A DNA stretch of 33,177 bases, taken from positions 1 to 33,177 of the forward strand of contig JABGVH010000011.1 in assembly GCA_018646195.1 (NCBI GenBank), given 5' to 3'. Shown here piece after piece: positions 1-8,905 of the stretch. Made by a program: the position numbers and the translations under genes. Source of the stretch: Halobacteriovoraceae bacterium. GTDB lineage: Bacteria > Bdellovibrionota > Bacteriovoracia > Bacteriovoracales > Bacteriovoracaceae. Under the pieces are notes generated by a model, which worked only from the letters and a program-made list of their open reading frames with translations, ran no database searches and had not been told where the DNA came from. Numbering within the stretch: the first letter of the stretch is position 1; the number at the start of each line of letters is the position of its first letter.

Positions 1-2190
1 AGTTGTTGAGGTAGAAGTTCCGAGAGCTTTAAGTCTCGCGGTTCGCTGCTCAACGGTTCCATAATATTGAAGCTTAAGCTCCATTAGTGGATCTTTGATG
101 GTGGGGGGAGTACTTGTCGCGACTGCCGGAGTAGTTGTTGCCACAAGCGGAGTAGTAGTCGCTACGATGGTGGGGGTAGTCGTCGCCACCGTTATGTCAG
201 ATTCCTCATGGGGTTCTGTCGGATCGATATGCTCATGTTCCTCGATGGGCATAATAACCGGGGGAACATACTTAGAATCAAAATAAGGCAGCCTAAGAGT
301 GCCGCTCTTATCTAAAGTCAGCTTCTTTTTTCCTGAGCTCTCGAGCTGATCAGCGATCTTATTATACTTTGAGAGTGACAGTTCGGCCTGGTCTAGCAAT
401 TCTTTACGGGCCGACTTTTTTACAGCTGCCATTTGCATCAGTGCCTGGAAGCGGTAAGCCTCGGCCATCATATCTTTACGTTTCTGGTCTTCGGCATCAC
501 TACTTTTTCTGAGTACAACCATATCATTTACAAAACGACTGCCATTCCGGTAGAGAGCGATTCCAGTCATACCTAGACCGGGATTATCCACCATTTCAGT
601 TTCCAGTCGAGTCATCGCCATTGATTCACCAAAAATAAACATTGCTTCGCCGGCCTTGATTCCCTCGCCTGCTTTCTTATTGCGCGCCAAGATACTTTTT
701 AGCATTTTGACTTTTTCTGGAGTTAAATTAGAAGTAGTATTTCCAATTTTAACCGCCCATTGATCACCCTGGTTAATGATGGTGTAAGGCCCAACCTTTC
801 CCACTTCATTGATTTTCTTTGCCTTGGTTAGGTATTTTCCTCTAAGTACATTTTTTAGCTGGTCTTGGCTGCCGTTTTTGCGAGTAAAGAAATCACCTAA
901 TATTTTATTTTTGTTAAGACCGAGAACACCACAGAGAATATCCATTTTTTGACCAGGAGTAGCACAGTCCCAGCTGCCAAAAGGCTTGGTACATTCCCCG
1001 GCGGCATTTTTCTCAGAGCATCCAAAATAATCCTCTGAATTTTCATCGATATAGGATTTTATGATATCAGTGAATCTGCCAAATTCTTTTTCGGTATCCT
1101 TCTGAGCGTCTTCTAATAACTTTTTTACCTCACTATCATCTTTGAGATGGACCCAAAGCTGCTTCATTGTAGAGTCGTTATTGATATCTTCAAGACCATC
1201 AAATTTACGAATCCAAGCAGAAGCGCCAATCTTATTGGTTTGCTGCCAGCCATTATAAGAGCCCTCGACTCCCTTCCACATTGTCATAAAAAATTTGACG
1301 GTAGAATCGATAAGGCCGTCTTTTGAATTATAAGTTTTTAATACATTCCAAGCCGCGGTATTCACCCCTTCGTCAAAAGAGTGTTTTGAACGCCACCACA
1401 AATTATTCAGAATCATACCTAGTTTTTCATTAACTTTTTTTGAGTCGAGAACTCGCTCCCATAGGTGCAGGAAGCTCTTTTTGGCACATTCCGATTTCTT
1501 ATTGAGCTCACTAAATTTCTTGTCTTTATACTTTTCGCATTGACCTTTCTTAGAGAAGGCCTTGGTATCCCCTAATATTGCATCGATCCGACTTCCCTTT
1601 TCTCCAGTGAGAGTGTTGCAAAATAAGAGTTTGAAAATATTCTTAGGTTCTTCTTTTTTACCTTCGCAGGTTAGTTTTGGCTTGATGCTGCTTGCAAAAT
1701 TTCCTAATAGGCCATCAATCGCACTTTGATCCCAGCCTTGTTCCCTTAGGCAATTATAAACCTTTTCTTTTTGAGATGATTGTAGCTCGCTTTCCATCAT
1801 TCGATAGCGCATCGCTGTCAATTCACGGCAATCGACGAAATAATTCATATAGCCTTGCTGGAAGTCTTCTTTATGTTTGCCATGAAAGAGATCAGTCACC
1901 TCAATGACTTGATCGATCTCTTTTTCGCTTTTCCCTTCGGCCTTTAAGGCGGCGATAATTTTTTCTCGCTTGGCCTTTACTTCTGGGTGGCGGTGAAAAT
2001 GTGAGTGAACTCTCAAAGTCTGGTGATTGATAACCCCATTTTTTCCCATGCAGGCATTCATCCTGGCCTCTAGTGACCTCGAGAGTGTACCAAAGGCTAA
2101 GTCATCATACTCTTTTGCAAAAAGAGTCCGACTCCCTGTTACCAGTAGGAATATCAAGAGCAAAATATAGGGTAGGTATTTTGTGGGGAT
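1..2190 (-). CDS. Large secreted protein of unknown function, 3' end cut by window edge, probable AUC start
   Basis: The frame is open on the minus strand from 2190 to base 1 (730 codons, no stop), so the C-terminus lies outside the window. I recognise no family. No ATG, GTG or TTG at the front gives a sensible N-terminus. An ATC codon at 2190-2188 does: it sits 6 nt after GGGAGG (2202-2197), overlaps the upstream stop as TAATC, and gives PTKYLPYILLLIFLLVTG then SRTLFA-KEYDD, a good signal peptide with a lysine before the hydrophobic core. The mature part is charged, with scattered cysteines, and looks mostly helical. Near residues 660-697 there is a Thr/Pro-rich linker of VATTTP-type repeats, typical of exported linkers. 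It is probably co-translated with the 2190-2759 gene. The reading frame is near certain; the start codon is an inference. Confidence 0.8.
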   Translation of the reverse strand, partial: MPTKYLPYILLLIFLLVTGSRTLFAKEYDDLAFGTLSRSLEARMNACMGKNGVINHQTLRVHSHFHRHPEVKAKREKIIAALKAEGKSEKEIDQVIEVTDLFHGKHKEDFQQGYMNYFVDCRELTAMRYRMMESELQSSQKEKVYNCLREQGWDQSAIDGLLGNFASSIKPKLTCEGKKEEPKNIFKLLFCNTLTGEKGSRIDAILGDTKAFSKKGQCEKYKDKKFSELNKKSECAKKSFLHLWERVLDSKKVNEKLGMILNNLWWRSKHSFDEGVNTAAWNVLKTYNSKDGLIDSTVKFFMTMWKGVEGSYNGWQQTNKIGASAWIRKFDGLEDINNDSTMKQLWVHLKDDSEVKKLLEDAQKDTEKEFGRFTDIIKSYIDENSEDYFGCSEKNAAGECTKPFGSWDCATPGQKMDILCGVLGLNKNKILGDFFTRKNGSQDQLKNVLRGKYLTKAKKINEVGKVGPYTIINQGDQWAVKIGNTTSNLTPEKVKMLKSILARNKKAGEGIKAGEAMFIFGESMAMTRLETEMVDNPGLGMTGIALYRNGSRFVNDMVVLRKSSDAEDQKRKDMMAEAYRFQALMQMAAVKKSARKELLDQAELSLSKYNKIADQLESSGKKKLTLDKSGTLRLPYFDSKYVPPVIMPIEEHEHIDPTEPHEESDITVATTTPTIVATTTPLVATTTPAVATSTPPTIKDPLMELKLQYYGTVEQRTARLKALGTSTSTT

Positions 2191-2759
2191 TAGAGTCCTC
2201 CCATTTTACAATTAAAGCTCTGCAGGACCGTCTCTATTTTTTTATCGCCAGCGCGATAATCTTTTTCTTTATAAAGCCCCTTCATCTGAAATACTTTCTT
2301 ATCACAGCTAACATAATAAACTCTCTCGACAAAGGTGATAGAGTTTACTGCATAACGATGACCTATTGAGTGGACCTCTTTGGTATTGGTCCATTTCTCT
2401 TTTTTATAGGGAAGAATTTTAATAATTTTGCCATTTATCTTTTCTAGAAATTTCTTTTTAGACTTGAAGTAATAATCTCGGTGTTTTTTCTGACCAAGTT
2501 CTTTAGGATTCCACTTACTGAGAGGAATTCCGGTTGGAATCACGCCAATCGTTATCCTTGATTCCTTTTTCTTAGGTCCTAAGATCATCAATGGCATCCC
2601 CAACAGGTTCTTTTTGGCCTGCCAATTTGTAGGCAGCTCAAAAGAGACGTTTCCATTTTTTAGAGAAAACCATTGGCGGTCTTGCATTTTAACTGCAAGT
2701 AAACTGGTACTGGCGCTAAAGAATAACCAGCATAAAAGTACCTTCTGCCACACTTTCAT
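2190..2759 (-). CDS. Secreted protein of unknown function (possible PsbP/DcrB-like fold)
   Basis: 189 residues. The frame opens 12 codons further upstream, but ATG 2759 is preferred: it follows a GAGAGAG purine run and begins MKVWQKVLLCWLFFSAS, a clear signal peptide with likely cleavage after SLLA. The mature part runs FSLKNGNVSFELPTNW then a GMPLMILGP segment, which resembles the 'lipid/PsbP-like' beta proteins (PsbP, DcrB, DUF1795) that read as ELPxxW followed by a short strand. This fold suggestion is weak and from pattern only. Two cysteines, one in YYVSCDKK and one in SFNCK, could form a disulfide. Its stop codon TAA overlaps the start of the next gene downstream on the minus strand, so the pair is very likely one operon. 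Confidence 0.8.
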   Translation of the reverse strand: MKVWQKVLLCWLFFSASTSLLAVKMQDRQWFSLKNGNVSFELPTNWQAKKNLLGMPLMILGPKKKESRITIGVIPTGIPLSKWNPKELGQKKHRDYYFKSKKKFLEKINGKIIKILPYKKEKWTNTKEVHSIGHRYAVNSITFVERVYYVSCDKKVFQMKGLYKEKDYRAGDKKIETVLQSFNCKMGGL

Positions 2760-3111
2760 TTTTTCTCTCTCTAATGTTTTTCTACTTCTCGTCATATACT
2801 ACTCGGTTAAGTTGACTAAAAAGATTAGGTAATTTATTAAACCACGCTTCCTCGAATTTAGAGCTATTTGCGGCCGATTGATTAGAGTTCAGTCACTTAG
2901 GGGCAATTCTTCAATAATTACATGCCTCTAATTGCTGGCAATCCTACAAATTGTTAAAACTATCGACAGCCATTACTGCCAAATCTTTCGAAATGCTAAA
3001 AATTTGGTCAGAATCACTGTCTAAATGCAGTAATTACAGTGTCTTATATGATTTATAGAAGGTGTACTCAAAGTTAAAAAAGTTTGCTAGTTTGGCGCTA
3101 TCGGAGCGGAT
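2760..3111. other. Divergent intergenic region with inverted repeats
   Basis: This 352-bp gap separates two divergently transcribed genes and holds no plausible ORF or RNA gene. It is AT-rich. Inverted repeats are visible: ATTACTGC (2972-2979) against GCAGTAAT (3027-3034), extending with mismatches to about 14 bp per arm, and CACTGT (3015-3020) against ACAGTG (3036-3041). A TATGAT hexamer at 3047-3052 could be a -10 element for the plus-strand gene, but no good -35 stands at the right distance. The repeats may be regulator sites; this is inference. Confidence 0.45.
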
Positions 3112-3945
3112 ATGCAAATGGACCTTAAGGGGCAGACCCCTATTCAAAAATTAAAAAAGCTAATTGGTGGCGAAAAATCCTATCGAAATCTCGGCCACTA
3201 TGACTTGGTTCAGGTACTTGTCGATCAAAATGAAAACCCATCGGCCATTTCCCTCAATCAGGATGACCTGCCGGCCTACCTAGTGGCCACCGCTAGCTTC
3301 CAAAAAGAGTTTGCCGAAAAGTTATTAGAAAAGGGACAATTAAAAACCATTATGTTGGGCGAGCTTATAAAAATCCTGCAGTCTGAAAAGGCCCCATCAG
3401 TACTAAAAGTAAATCCCGCGCCAATTGGATCGGAAAATTCACCTTTAATCGGATGCCAAGAAGTTCTCTTTGCTCCAACTTTAGACAGCTTTACTCAAAA
3501 ACTTCTTATGACAGACCCTTCCCAGGCCAAGGCCTTAATGGCAATTGATCCAAATGATCAGACTCGCATGGGAATAGAAATGGTTTTTCATGTTTTGACA
3601 AATATGGCATTACCGGAGTCAGAGGAACGAGAGCTTAGAGACCGTGCTATACGCTTAAAAATCGAAGAGTTGGCCTTCATCGCCCCTAGAGTAACCATCC
3701 GGAACGGCTCTGGTTCTTTTTACTGCGTTCTTTTAAATTTAGAAAACGATATGGAAGAGACTGCTTTCATTAGAGATTACAAAACTTTCGATCCTCATAG
3801 TGATATTATTTTCGTTAATTCTAAATTAGAGATTCTAACGGGTGAGCTCGAAAATATTCCTTACAATGGTGATCATATTGATCAAATTTTTCTGCCTCTA
3901 ATCAATTGGCAGCAGAGTAAAAAAATTCAAGCAATTCATAGATAA
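3112..3945 (+). CDS. Hypothetical cytoplasmic protein, 277 aa
   Basis: I do not recognise the family. ATG 3112 follows GGAG (3101-3104) at good spacing; a second in-frame ATG two codons later is slightly too far. There is no signal peptide or membrane segment. The N-terminal part (about 1-90) is rich in Lys, Leu and Gln with predicted helices. The middle contains an Asp/Asn-rich stretch (AIDPNDQTRMGIEM, near 143-156). The C-terminal third looks beta-rich (APRVTIRNGSGSFYCVLLNL, then EILTGELENIPYNGDHIDQ). It stands alone: the upstream neighbour is divergent and the downstream neighbour convergent across a shared terminator. Confidence 0.75.
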   Translation: MQMDLKGQTPIQKLKKLIGGEKSYRNLGHYDLVQVLVDQNENPSAISLNQDDLPAYLVATASFQKEFAEKLLEKGQLKTIMLGELIKILQSEKAPSVLKVNPAPIGSENSPLIGCQEVLFAPTLDSFTQKLLMTDPSQAKALMAIDPNDQTRMGIEMVFHVLTNMALPESEERELRDRAIRLKIEELAFIAPRVTIRNGSGSFYCVLLNLENDMEETAFIRDYKTFDPHSDIIFVNSKLEILTGELENIPYNGDHIDQIFLPLINWQQSKKIQAIHR

Positions 3946-3950
3946 AAAAA

Positions 3951-3980
3951 GGCCTCTAAAATTAGAGGCCCTTTTCTTTT
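3951..3980. terminator. Bidirectional intrinsic terminator
   Basis: A perfect 9-bp stem, GGCCTCTAA (3951-3959) with TTAGAGGCC (3962-3970) and a 2-nt top (larger loop in practice), is followed by CTTTTCTTTT on the plus strand. It is preceded by seven A residues (3944-3950), which form the U-tract for the minus strand. It lies between two convergent genes and can end both transcripts. Confidence 0.9.
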
Positions 3981-3995
3981 AAGTTTTGTTTAAGA

Positions 3996-6900
3996 CTATT
4001 TAGCTTTAACTGTAATATCTTTCTTAAATACCACTCTACCATTTTTACCATAAGTACCAGTAATAGTAAGAGTATGTGATTTTTTACGAGCTTTCTTAGT
4101 ATTGAACTCGTATTGAAGACTTACTGTTCCTTCTTTCTCACTTGAGAAATCAATTTCTAAATCACTTTTTAAGATATCAATCATTTTTGAATTTCCCGTT
4201 AAGCTCAAAACAATATTCTGATCGAGTCTCGAACGAGATGAATTCGAAAGAGTTACTTTAACATCGTGATTATAATATCCAATTGCCTTAACTTTCGGTT
4301 TTTTCTCATACTCAAGCCCTGCTTCAGCAACTTCAATATGGCGGTCCGTCTTGAGGTTCACCGTTTCAGTTTTAACATCCCCGTTTGGAAGGTAGCTAGA
4401 AACCTGAAGTGAAATTCTCTCACCGACTCTAACGTTATCTGATACCTTAACTTTAAGTATGTTCGATACCGCTGCATTGGTTTCTGCAGGCACTGCGATC
4501 AATGCTCTTGAGTCATTGCCAAGCACGCTGACATTAGAGGTGGCCGGTCTGACTTTTATTCTGACTTGACCATTCTTTGATTCTTTTCCACCAAAGTTTA
4601 ATGCGCTTAGTGCAAGAGTTAACTCAGAGCCGGGATAAACACCGCTTTCATTGGAAGTTAAGAGTGCTTTCTCTGTTCTAATAACTGGATTCTCGGCAAA
4701 GAAGCGCGCTTCATCAGAAGTTCCTCTGGATTTTTCGATTGAGAAAGCTTCCTCTTTATTGCGATTATAACCGTCTTTTTTGCCTTTATTATAGGCCTTA
4801 TTCTTGGCCTCTTCTGCTCCAATTTGATCAAACTTATGAAAGGCGACTTTGAATGCCTCGAGACGACCTTCTTCTCTCTGCCCTTCCAGTTTAAGAGAAA
4901 AGCTTTCTCGACGATTGTCACGCATCTTCTCTCGGTACTCTTCACGGTAACGAGCGAAGTACTCTTCAGTGAACTTAGTTTCAAAAGACTTCTTAAACGC
5001 CGCTTCACATTTCTTAACAAATAGCTCGTAGGAATCTGAGCAGGTAACTTTGGAAAAATCTGCATTTGGTCTAATCATCAAAGCGCGACCAGCATTGACA
5101 ATAGAGTCGTCAAATTTCTGTTGGAGATTAAAAAGACGTGAGCTAAGACCTTTAATCTTAACTTTCACCCCATCAACTCCCTGATGCCCAGAGTTGGCAT
5201 AATCGTACCATTCAATATTGACATCTCTAAGGGTCAGTTCACTACTTGATTCGTTAAAATCATCAAGTCCGATATTTCCACCGTTGCCAGCTTGAGTATT
5301 ATTGAGCTCTACATTTTGATTTGGCCTCTGACTTAATTGCCTGGCCTTTTCCTCTCTACGACCTTGTGGATAAGATTTTTGTTTGGCCTCAGAATAAACT
5401 TGATTGCGTCCTTCGATCAGACCGGCTTCATAACCATTAGTCCGGGCATCTTCAGAATTGCGACCATGTTCTAGTCCTTCTCTCTCGCCCTGTGAAAGTC
5501 CGCTTTCCAACCCTTCTTTATAACCAGTCAGCTCGCCTTGGGTGCCTCCAATTTCTGCCCCAAGTGTTTTACCTTCATTAAGTCCCAGCGAACCACCTTC
5601 TTGACCACCTTCAATTTCTCCAAGGTCAGAACCTTGATTGGACCCACTATCAATTGAGGCCTGTTCTCTCTCTTGGTAGAGTCTCTTGGCATTGTCATAA
5701 ATCGATTTTTTATTGGCAGTAATTGTTTCTAATGTAAGTGCCTTTCTATTCTCGCTATCAAAAACTTTCCAAGCCTGTTCTGCGCTAATTCCATTTCGAG
5801 CAATTGAAGACTCATTGCCAGTTATCTGGCCTCTTAAGTCTTGATTAGAGCGCCGCAATTGAGCAGTATTTGTAATATTGCTAGATATTGTCGACTCGTG
5901 AGAAGCAACAGTGCTCTCTCTGCCAGCAATTTGCGAGTCAAGATTTTGAGCACTTAATCTAAGCCCTTCAATTCTTGCATCGGTATCGTCAAGCTCTGCT
6001 TTTAAAGTATTCATTTGTAATAGCTGTTGCGCTTGAACTTGTAAGTTAGTCTCTCTAAAAGAAGCAAGAGAGTCACGGCTTTGATAAAGTCCAGACAACT
6101 CTGAACGAACACCATTTAACTCGTAGGAGTTATTCTGAAGAGTCTGTTGATTGAGACCCATTTCATTACTGCTCTGTTGCATAAAAGTACTAAGCTCATT
6201 CATTATCTGAGGCAACTCATCCCTAACTTGTAGGTTTCTTTGCAGCTCTTCGTAGCTCCTATTAATTCCCTCTACTTGTTCGTAATGGATTGTCTCCATT
6301 TCTTCAAGCTCAGCTATTGCAGTATTTAAAAGGTCAGTATGTAATCGGAATTGGCGACGATGCTCTCTTAAGCGCTGATCGACTTCAGCATGCTTTTTTT
6401 GCAATCCACTTAAGATCTCATTAAATCCTTTAATCTCTAGCTCTTTCTCCCCGACTCTCTTCACGGTTTCTGCCAAGCGAGTTTCTCTTGGTTGAACTTT
6501 CTTCTTAAGTTCTTCTAACTCTTTATGCTTTTGAGTTTTGGAGCTTTTTTTCTTGGCCAGAAGTTTTTCATTCTTAGTTTTTTCTTTTTTCTTCAAGCCT
6601 AAAACTATTTTGAAAGCTTCAATATCGCCTTTATTAGACTCTATTTTACTATTAGCAGCGGCCATCGCTGCCTTAATTGTTCTCACCTGGCCGGCCAAGT
6701 GAGGAACCACGGTAGGATCTGAAACAATTTGATTAATTTCGGCCTGCTTGGTTTTAGCCTTTACTGTCAGGCGATCGATTTGAACTTTGACCGGACCTAG
6801 TTTAGCATTTAAGCTGGCAATGGTTGCCTTTGCACCTGGTATCGCAGAACTTAATTGCCCAAGTTCGCCAACAAGCTGGTTGATCTCTCCTTGCAATTGA

Positions 6901-8699
6901 CCTTTCGTTTTAGTGATTGCCCCTAGCCCCTCTTTATATTCAGCAATCTTTTCATTTAATCCTGTAATTTCCTGGGCCTTGGTTCCTTTCAAATTACTTT
7001 TGGCATCAATCGCAGTTAAGTTTTGCTGATTGCGCGCTTTAACAGGCTTTAATTGCTCGCGAAGGGTCACTGCAGCTGCTCTTTGTTGGTCCCTATTGGC
7101 GCGGGCCTCGCGGTACTTCTTCTTATATTTATTGCGACTACCACCTATAGCAAAACGATACTTCTTCTTATACTCGTCATACTTTTTATCAAAGTGCTTA
7201 GCTTGCGCGAGATGCCCTTTAATTTTACCGCTGAGGTTGGCAATTTGGGCAGTGTCGGCTGCTATACTTTGACGAAGACTTGCTATCTCGTTTTCTAGGC
7301 CACTTATTTCAGAACTTAATGTAGAGATCGATGACTTAGATTTTTTTATATTTTTTTCTAGGCTAACAATCTTATTTAAATCGCTCTGTGCTGAATTTTT
7401 CTCTGCTGTCTTTGTACTTTGTTGAAGCTCCATTTCCTTAAGACCTTCTTCAAGTCCATTTAAGGTCGCCAACTCGGTAGCAATACTCTGACTCTTTGTT
7501 GCAATTTTTTTATTAAAAGAATCTAGTTCGGCCTGCAGTGCTGATATTTTCTCTTTAACCACTGGATCATTTGCTGCCTCTTTAACTAGGGCACTTAATT
7601 CCGCCTGCTTTGCAGTTGCAATTGCAGTCTGGGTCTTTATATCCGCCTGAAGTGGCTTGATCTTATTAACTGAAATATCAGAAACATCGATACCGAGGTT
7701 TCGAACGACTGTCTCTAAAGCGGGAATTTCATTTGTTAAAGAAACAATTTGAGTCGCCAACTGATTCCTTTTGGCCTCCTCTTCACGCTTAGTTTTCTCA
7801 ATTTCTTTTAAGCGTTTTTTCATTCCTGTCAATTGAACAAGGGCATCTTTAAGCTGCTTTTCTTTATTTTCAATTTTGTCGTGAATTTTCTTAGCTTCCT
7901 CTTTTCTTAACTCTTTTTGTTCCTGTGAAAAGTTACGAGCCGCCAAAAGTTTCTTCACATTCTGTTCTTTAACATCGATCCTTCGTCCCATTCGGTCGGC
8001 CCGCATCCGTAGTCTATCAACTTCTGGAGTCAGCCTATCAATATTAGCAATAGCTAGTTCGCGATCACTTGAAAGTTGAGCATATTGAAGCCTGGCATCT
8101 TCGATTTTTTGCGTCAGCTCATTATTTCTAGCGGTAAGGTTAAAGCTCTGAGTCTCTAATTGATTCTGTCTTGCTTCTTTTTGTGAAATGCTTGAATTAT
8201 TTTGATTAATTTCATCTTGATTCACTTGTAGGGATCGAGTCGTTTGAGTGTAATTATCTCTACTCCCTAAGAATTGACTATTAGTATTTTCACGATTTGT
8301 CTGCTCCCGTCCGAGCTCCATATTATTGCGGGCCAATTCCCCTTCCAGTCCATCTATTTCAGACTTTAAGCGAGAAATTTCAACTCTGAGTGCGGGATTC
8401 TCGAGCTCCATTCTGGCGATTTCATTTCTTTGAGTAATAATTGTCGAATTGTCTTCTTCTACTTGAAAGCGAAGGCGCGCTATTTCACGATCAATTGATT
8501 CTGCTGCTGACTTTTTAAGCTCAGCAAAAGACCTTTGCTTATCGGAAGCGCTTTTGGCGGCCTCATAAACATTAAAATGCTTGGGATAATTTATTTCCAC
8601 CGGAATCTGTATCGCCGCGGGAAAACGATCCGCTGCAAATGAAAATGTTTGTGGAATTAACGCTTGTGTGGCCAGTAAAACCGTAAGGGTTCTCTTCAT
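3996..8699 (-). CDS. Giant periplasmic coiled-coil protein with Gly-tetrad belt and C-terminal Ig-like domains
   Basis: 1567 residues. The frame opens 34 codons earlier, but ATG 8699 has AGGAG six bases upstream and begins MKRTLTVLLATQALIPQTF, a signal peptide cleaved near SFAA. Residues about 40-1000 are an almost continuous heptad-type coiled coil rich in E, K, Q, L and A, like SMC or tropomyosin rods, but with no ATPase heads. One basic interruption lies near KKYRFAIGGSRNKYKKKY. Residues about 1017-1085 change to tetrads with Gly at every fourth position (LNEGKTLGAEIG, YKEGLESGLSQGEREGLEHG). A second charged helical part follows, then about 230 C-terminal residues of beta strands resembling two Ig/CARDB-like domains (for example GSELTLALSALNFGG and VKVTLSNSSRSRLDQNIVLS). 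Likely a structural periplasmic rod or tether. No homologue is named. Convergent with the plus-strand gene at 3112. Confidence 0.88.
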   Translation of the reverse strand: MKRTLTVLLATQALIPQTFSFAADRFPAAIQIPVEINYPKHFNVYEAAKSASDKQRSFAELKKSAAESIDREIARLRFQVEEDNSTIITQRNEIARMELENPALRVEISRLKSEIDGLEGELARNNMELGREQTNRENTNSQFLGSRDNYTQTTRSLQVNQDEINQNNSSISQKEARQNQLETQSFNLTARNNELTQKIEDARLQYAQLSSDRELAIANIDRLTPEVDRLRMRADRMGRRIDVKEQNVKKLLAARNFSQEQKELRKEEAKKIHDKIENKEKQLKDALVQLTGMKKRLKEIEKTKREEEAKRNQLATQIVSLTNEIPALETVVRNLGIDVSDISVNKIKPLQADIKTQTAIATAKQAELSALVKEAANDPVVKEKISALQAELDSFNKKIATKSQSIATELATLNGLEEGLKEMELQQSTKTAEKNSAQSDLNKIVSLEKNIKKSKSSISTLSSEISGLENEIASLRQSIAADTAQIANLSGKIKGHLAQAKHFDKKYDEYKKKYRFAIGGSRNKYKKKYREARANRDQQRAAAVTLREQLKPVKARNQQNLTAIDAKSNLKGTKAQEITGLNEKIAEYKEGLGAITKTKGQLQGEINQLVGELGQLSSAIPGAKATIASLNAKLGPVKVQIDRLTVKAKTKQAEINQIVSDPTVVPHLAGQVRTIKAAMAAANSKIESNKGDIEAFKIVLGLKKKEKTKNEKLLAKKKSSKTQKHKELEELKKKVQPRETRLAETVKRVGEKELEIKGFNEILSGLQKKHAEVDQRLREHRRQFRLHTDLLNTAIAELEEMETIHYEQVEGINRSYEELQRNLQVRDELPQIMNELSTFMQQSSNEMGLNQQTLQNNSYELNGVRSELSGLYQSRDSLASFRETNLQVQAQQLLQMNTLKAELDDTDARIEGLRLSAQNLDSQIAGRESTVASHESTISSNITNTAQLRRSNQDLRGQITGNESSIARNGISAEQAWKVFDSENRKALTLETITANKKSIYDNAKRLYQEREQASIDSGSNQGSDLGEIEGGQEGGSLGLNEGKTLGAEIGGTQGELTGYKEGLESGLSQGEREGLEHGRNSEDARTNGYEAGLIEGRNQVYSEAKQKSYPQGRREEKARQLSQRPNQNVELNNTQAGNGGNIGLDDFNESSSELTLRDVNIEWYDYANSGHQGVDGVKVKIKGLSSRLFNLQQKFDDSIVNAGRALMIRPNADFSKVTCSDSYELFVKKCEAAFKKSFETKFTEEYFARYREEYREKMRDNRRESFSLKLEGQREEGRLEAFKVAFHKFDQIGAEEAKNKAYNKGKKDGYNRNKEEAFSIEKSRGTSDEARFFAENPVIRTEKALLTSNESGVYPGSELTLALSALNFGGKESKNGQVRIKVRPATSNVSVLGNDSRALIAVPAETNAAVSNILKVKVSDNVRVGERISLQVSSYLPNGDVKTETVNLKTDRHIEVAEAGLEYEKKPKVKAIGYYNHDVKVTLSNSSRSRLDQNIVLSLTGNSKMIDILKSDLEIDFSSEKEGTVSLQYEFNTKKARKKSHTLTITGTYGKNGRVVFKKDITVKAK

Positions 8700-8838
8700 G
8701 TGGGGCTCCTGTCTCGACTTCCTATTAGGGTAAGCCTGTGGGGTGAGGAAATTGTAAAATCGACGCATAGTGCTACGGGGTGAATTTTTCTCAACTACCA
8801 AGTGAACCTTCTGAAATCTTTACAAGCTTTGAATGCCA

Positions 8839-8856
8839 GTAAATTTGAATATTTAC
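8839..8856. repeat. Operator-like inverted repeat GTAAAT-N6-ATTTAC
   Basis: A perfect 6-bp inverted repeat with a 6-nt spacer lies in the 206-bp gap between the divergent coiled-coil gene and the TM2 gene, 50 nt before the TTG start at 8906. Its size and symmetry suit a dimeric regulator, but AT-rich DNA makes such repeats common by chance. Confidence 0.3.
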
Positions 8857-8905
8857 AGTTAAAGAATGGGAGGGTAGAGGTAGCGAATCATAAAGGAGTA
8901 GCAGA

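Noticed and set aside
95-286. Plus-strand ORF rich in Val, Gly and Ala
   Set aside because: It is the antisense shadow of the Thr/Pro repeat in the minus-strand secreted-protein gene and has no ribosome binding site.
8700-8801. N-terminal extension of the coiled-coil protein
   Set aside because: ATG 8699 has AGGAG at 6 nt and a signal peptide; the 34 extra codons would bury that signal.
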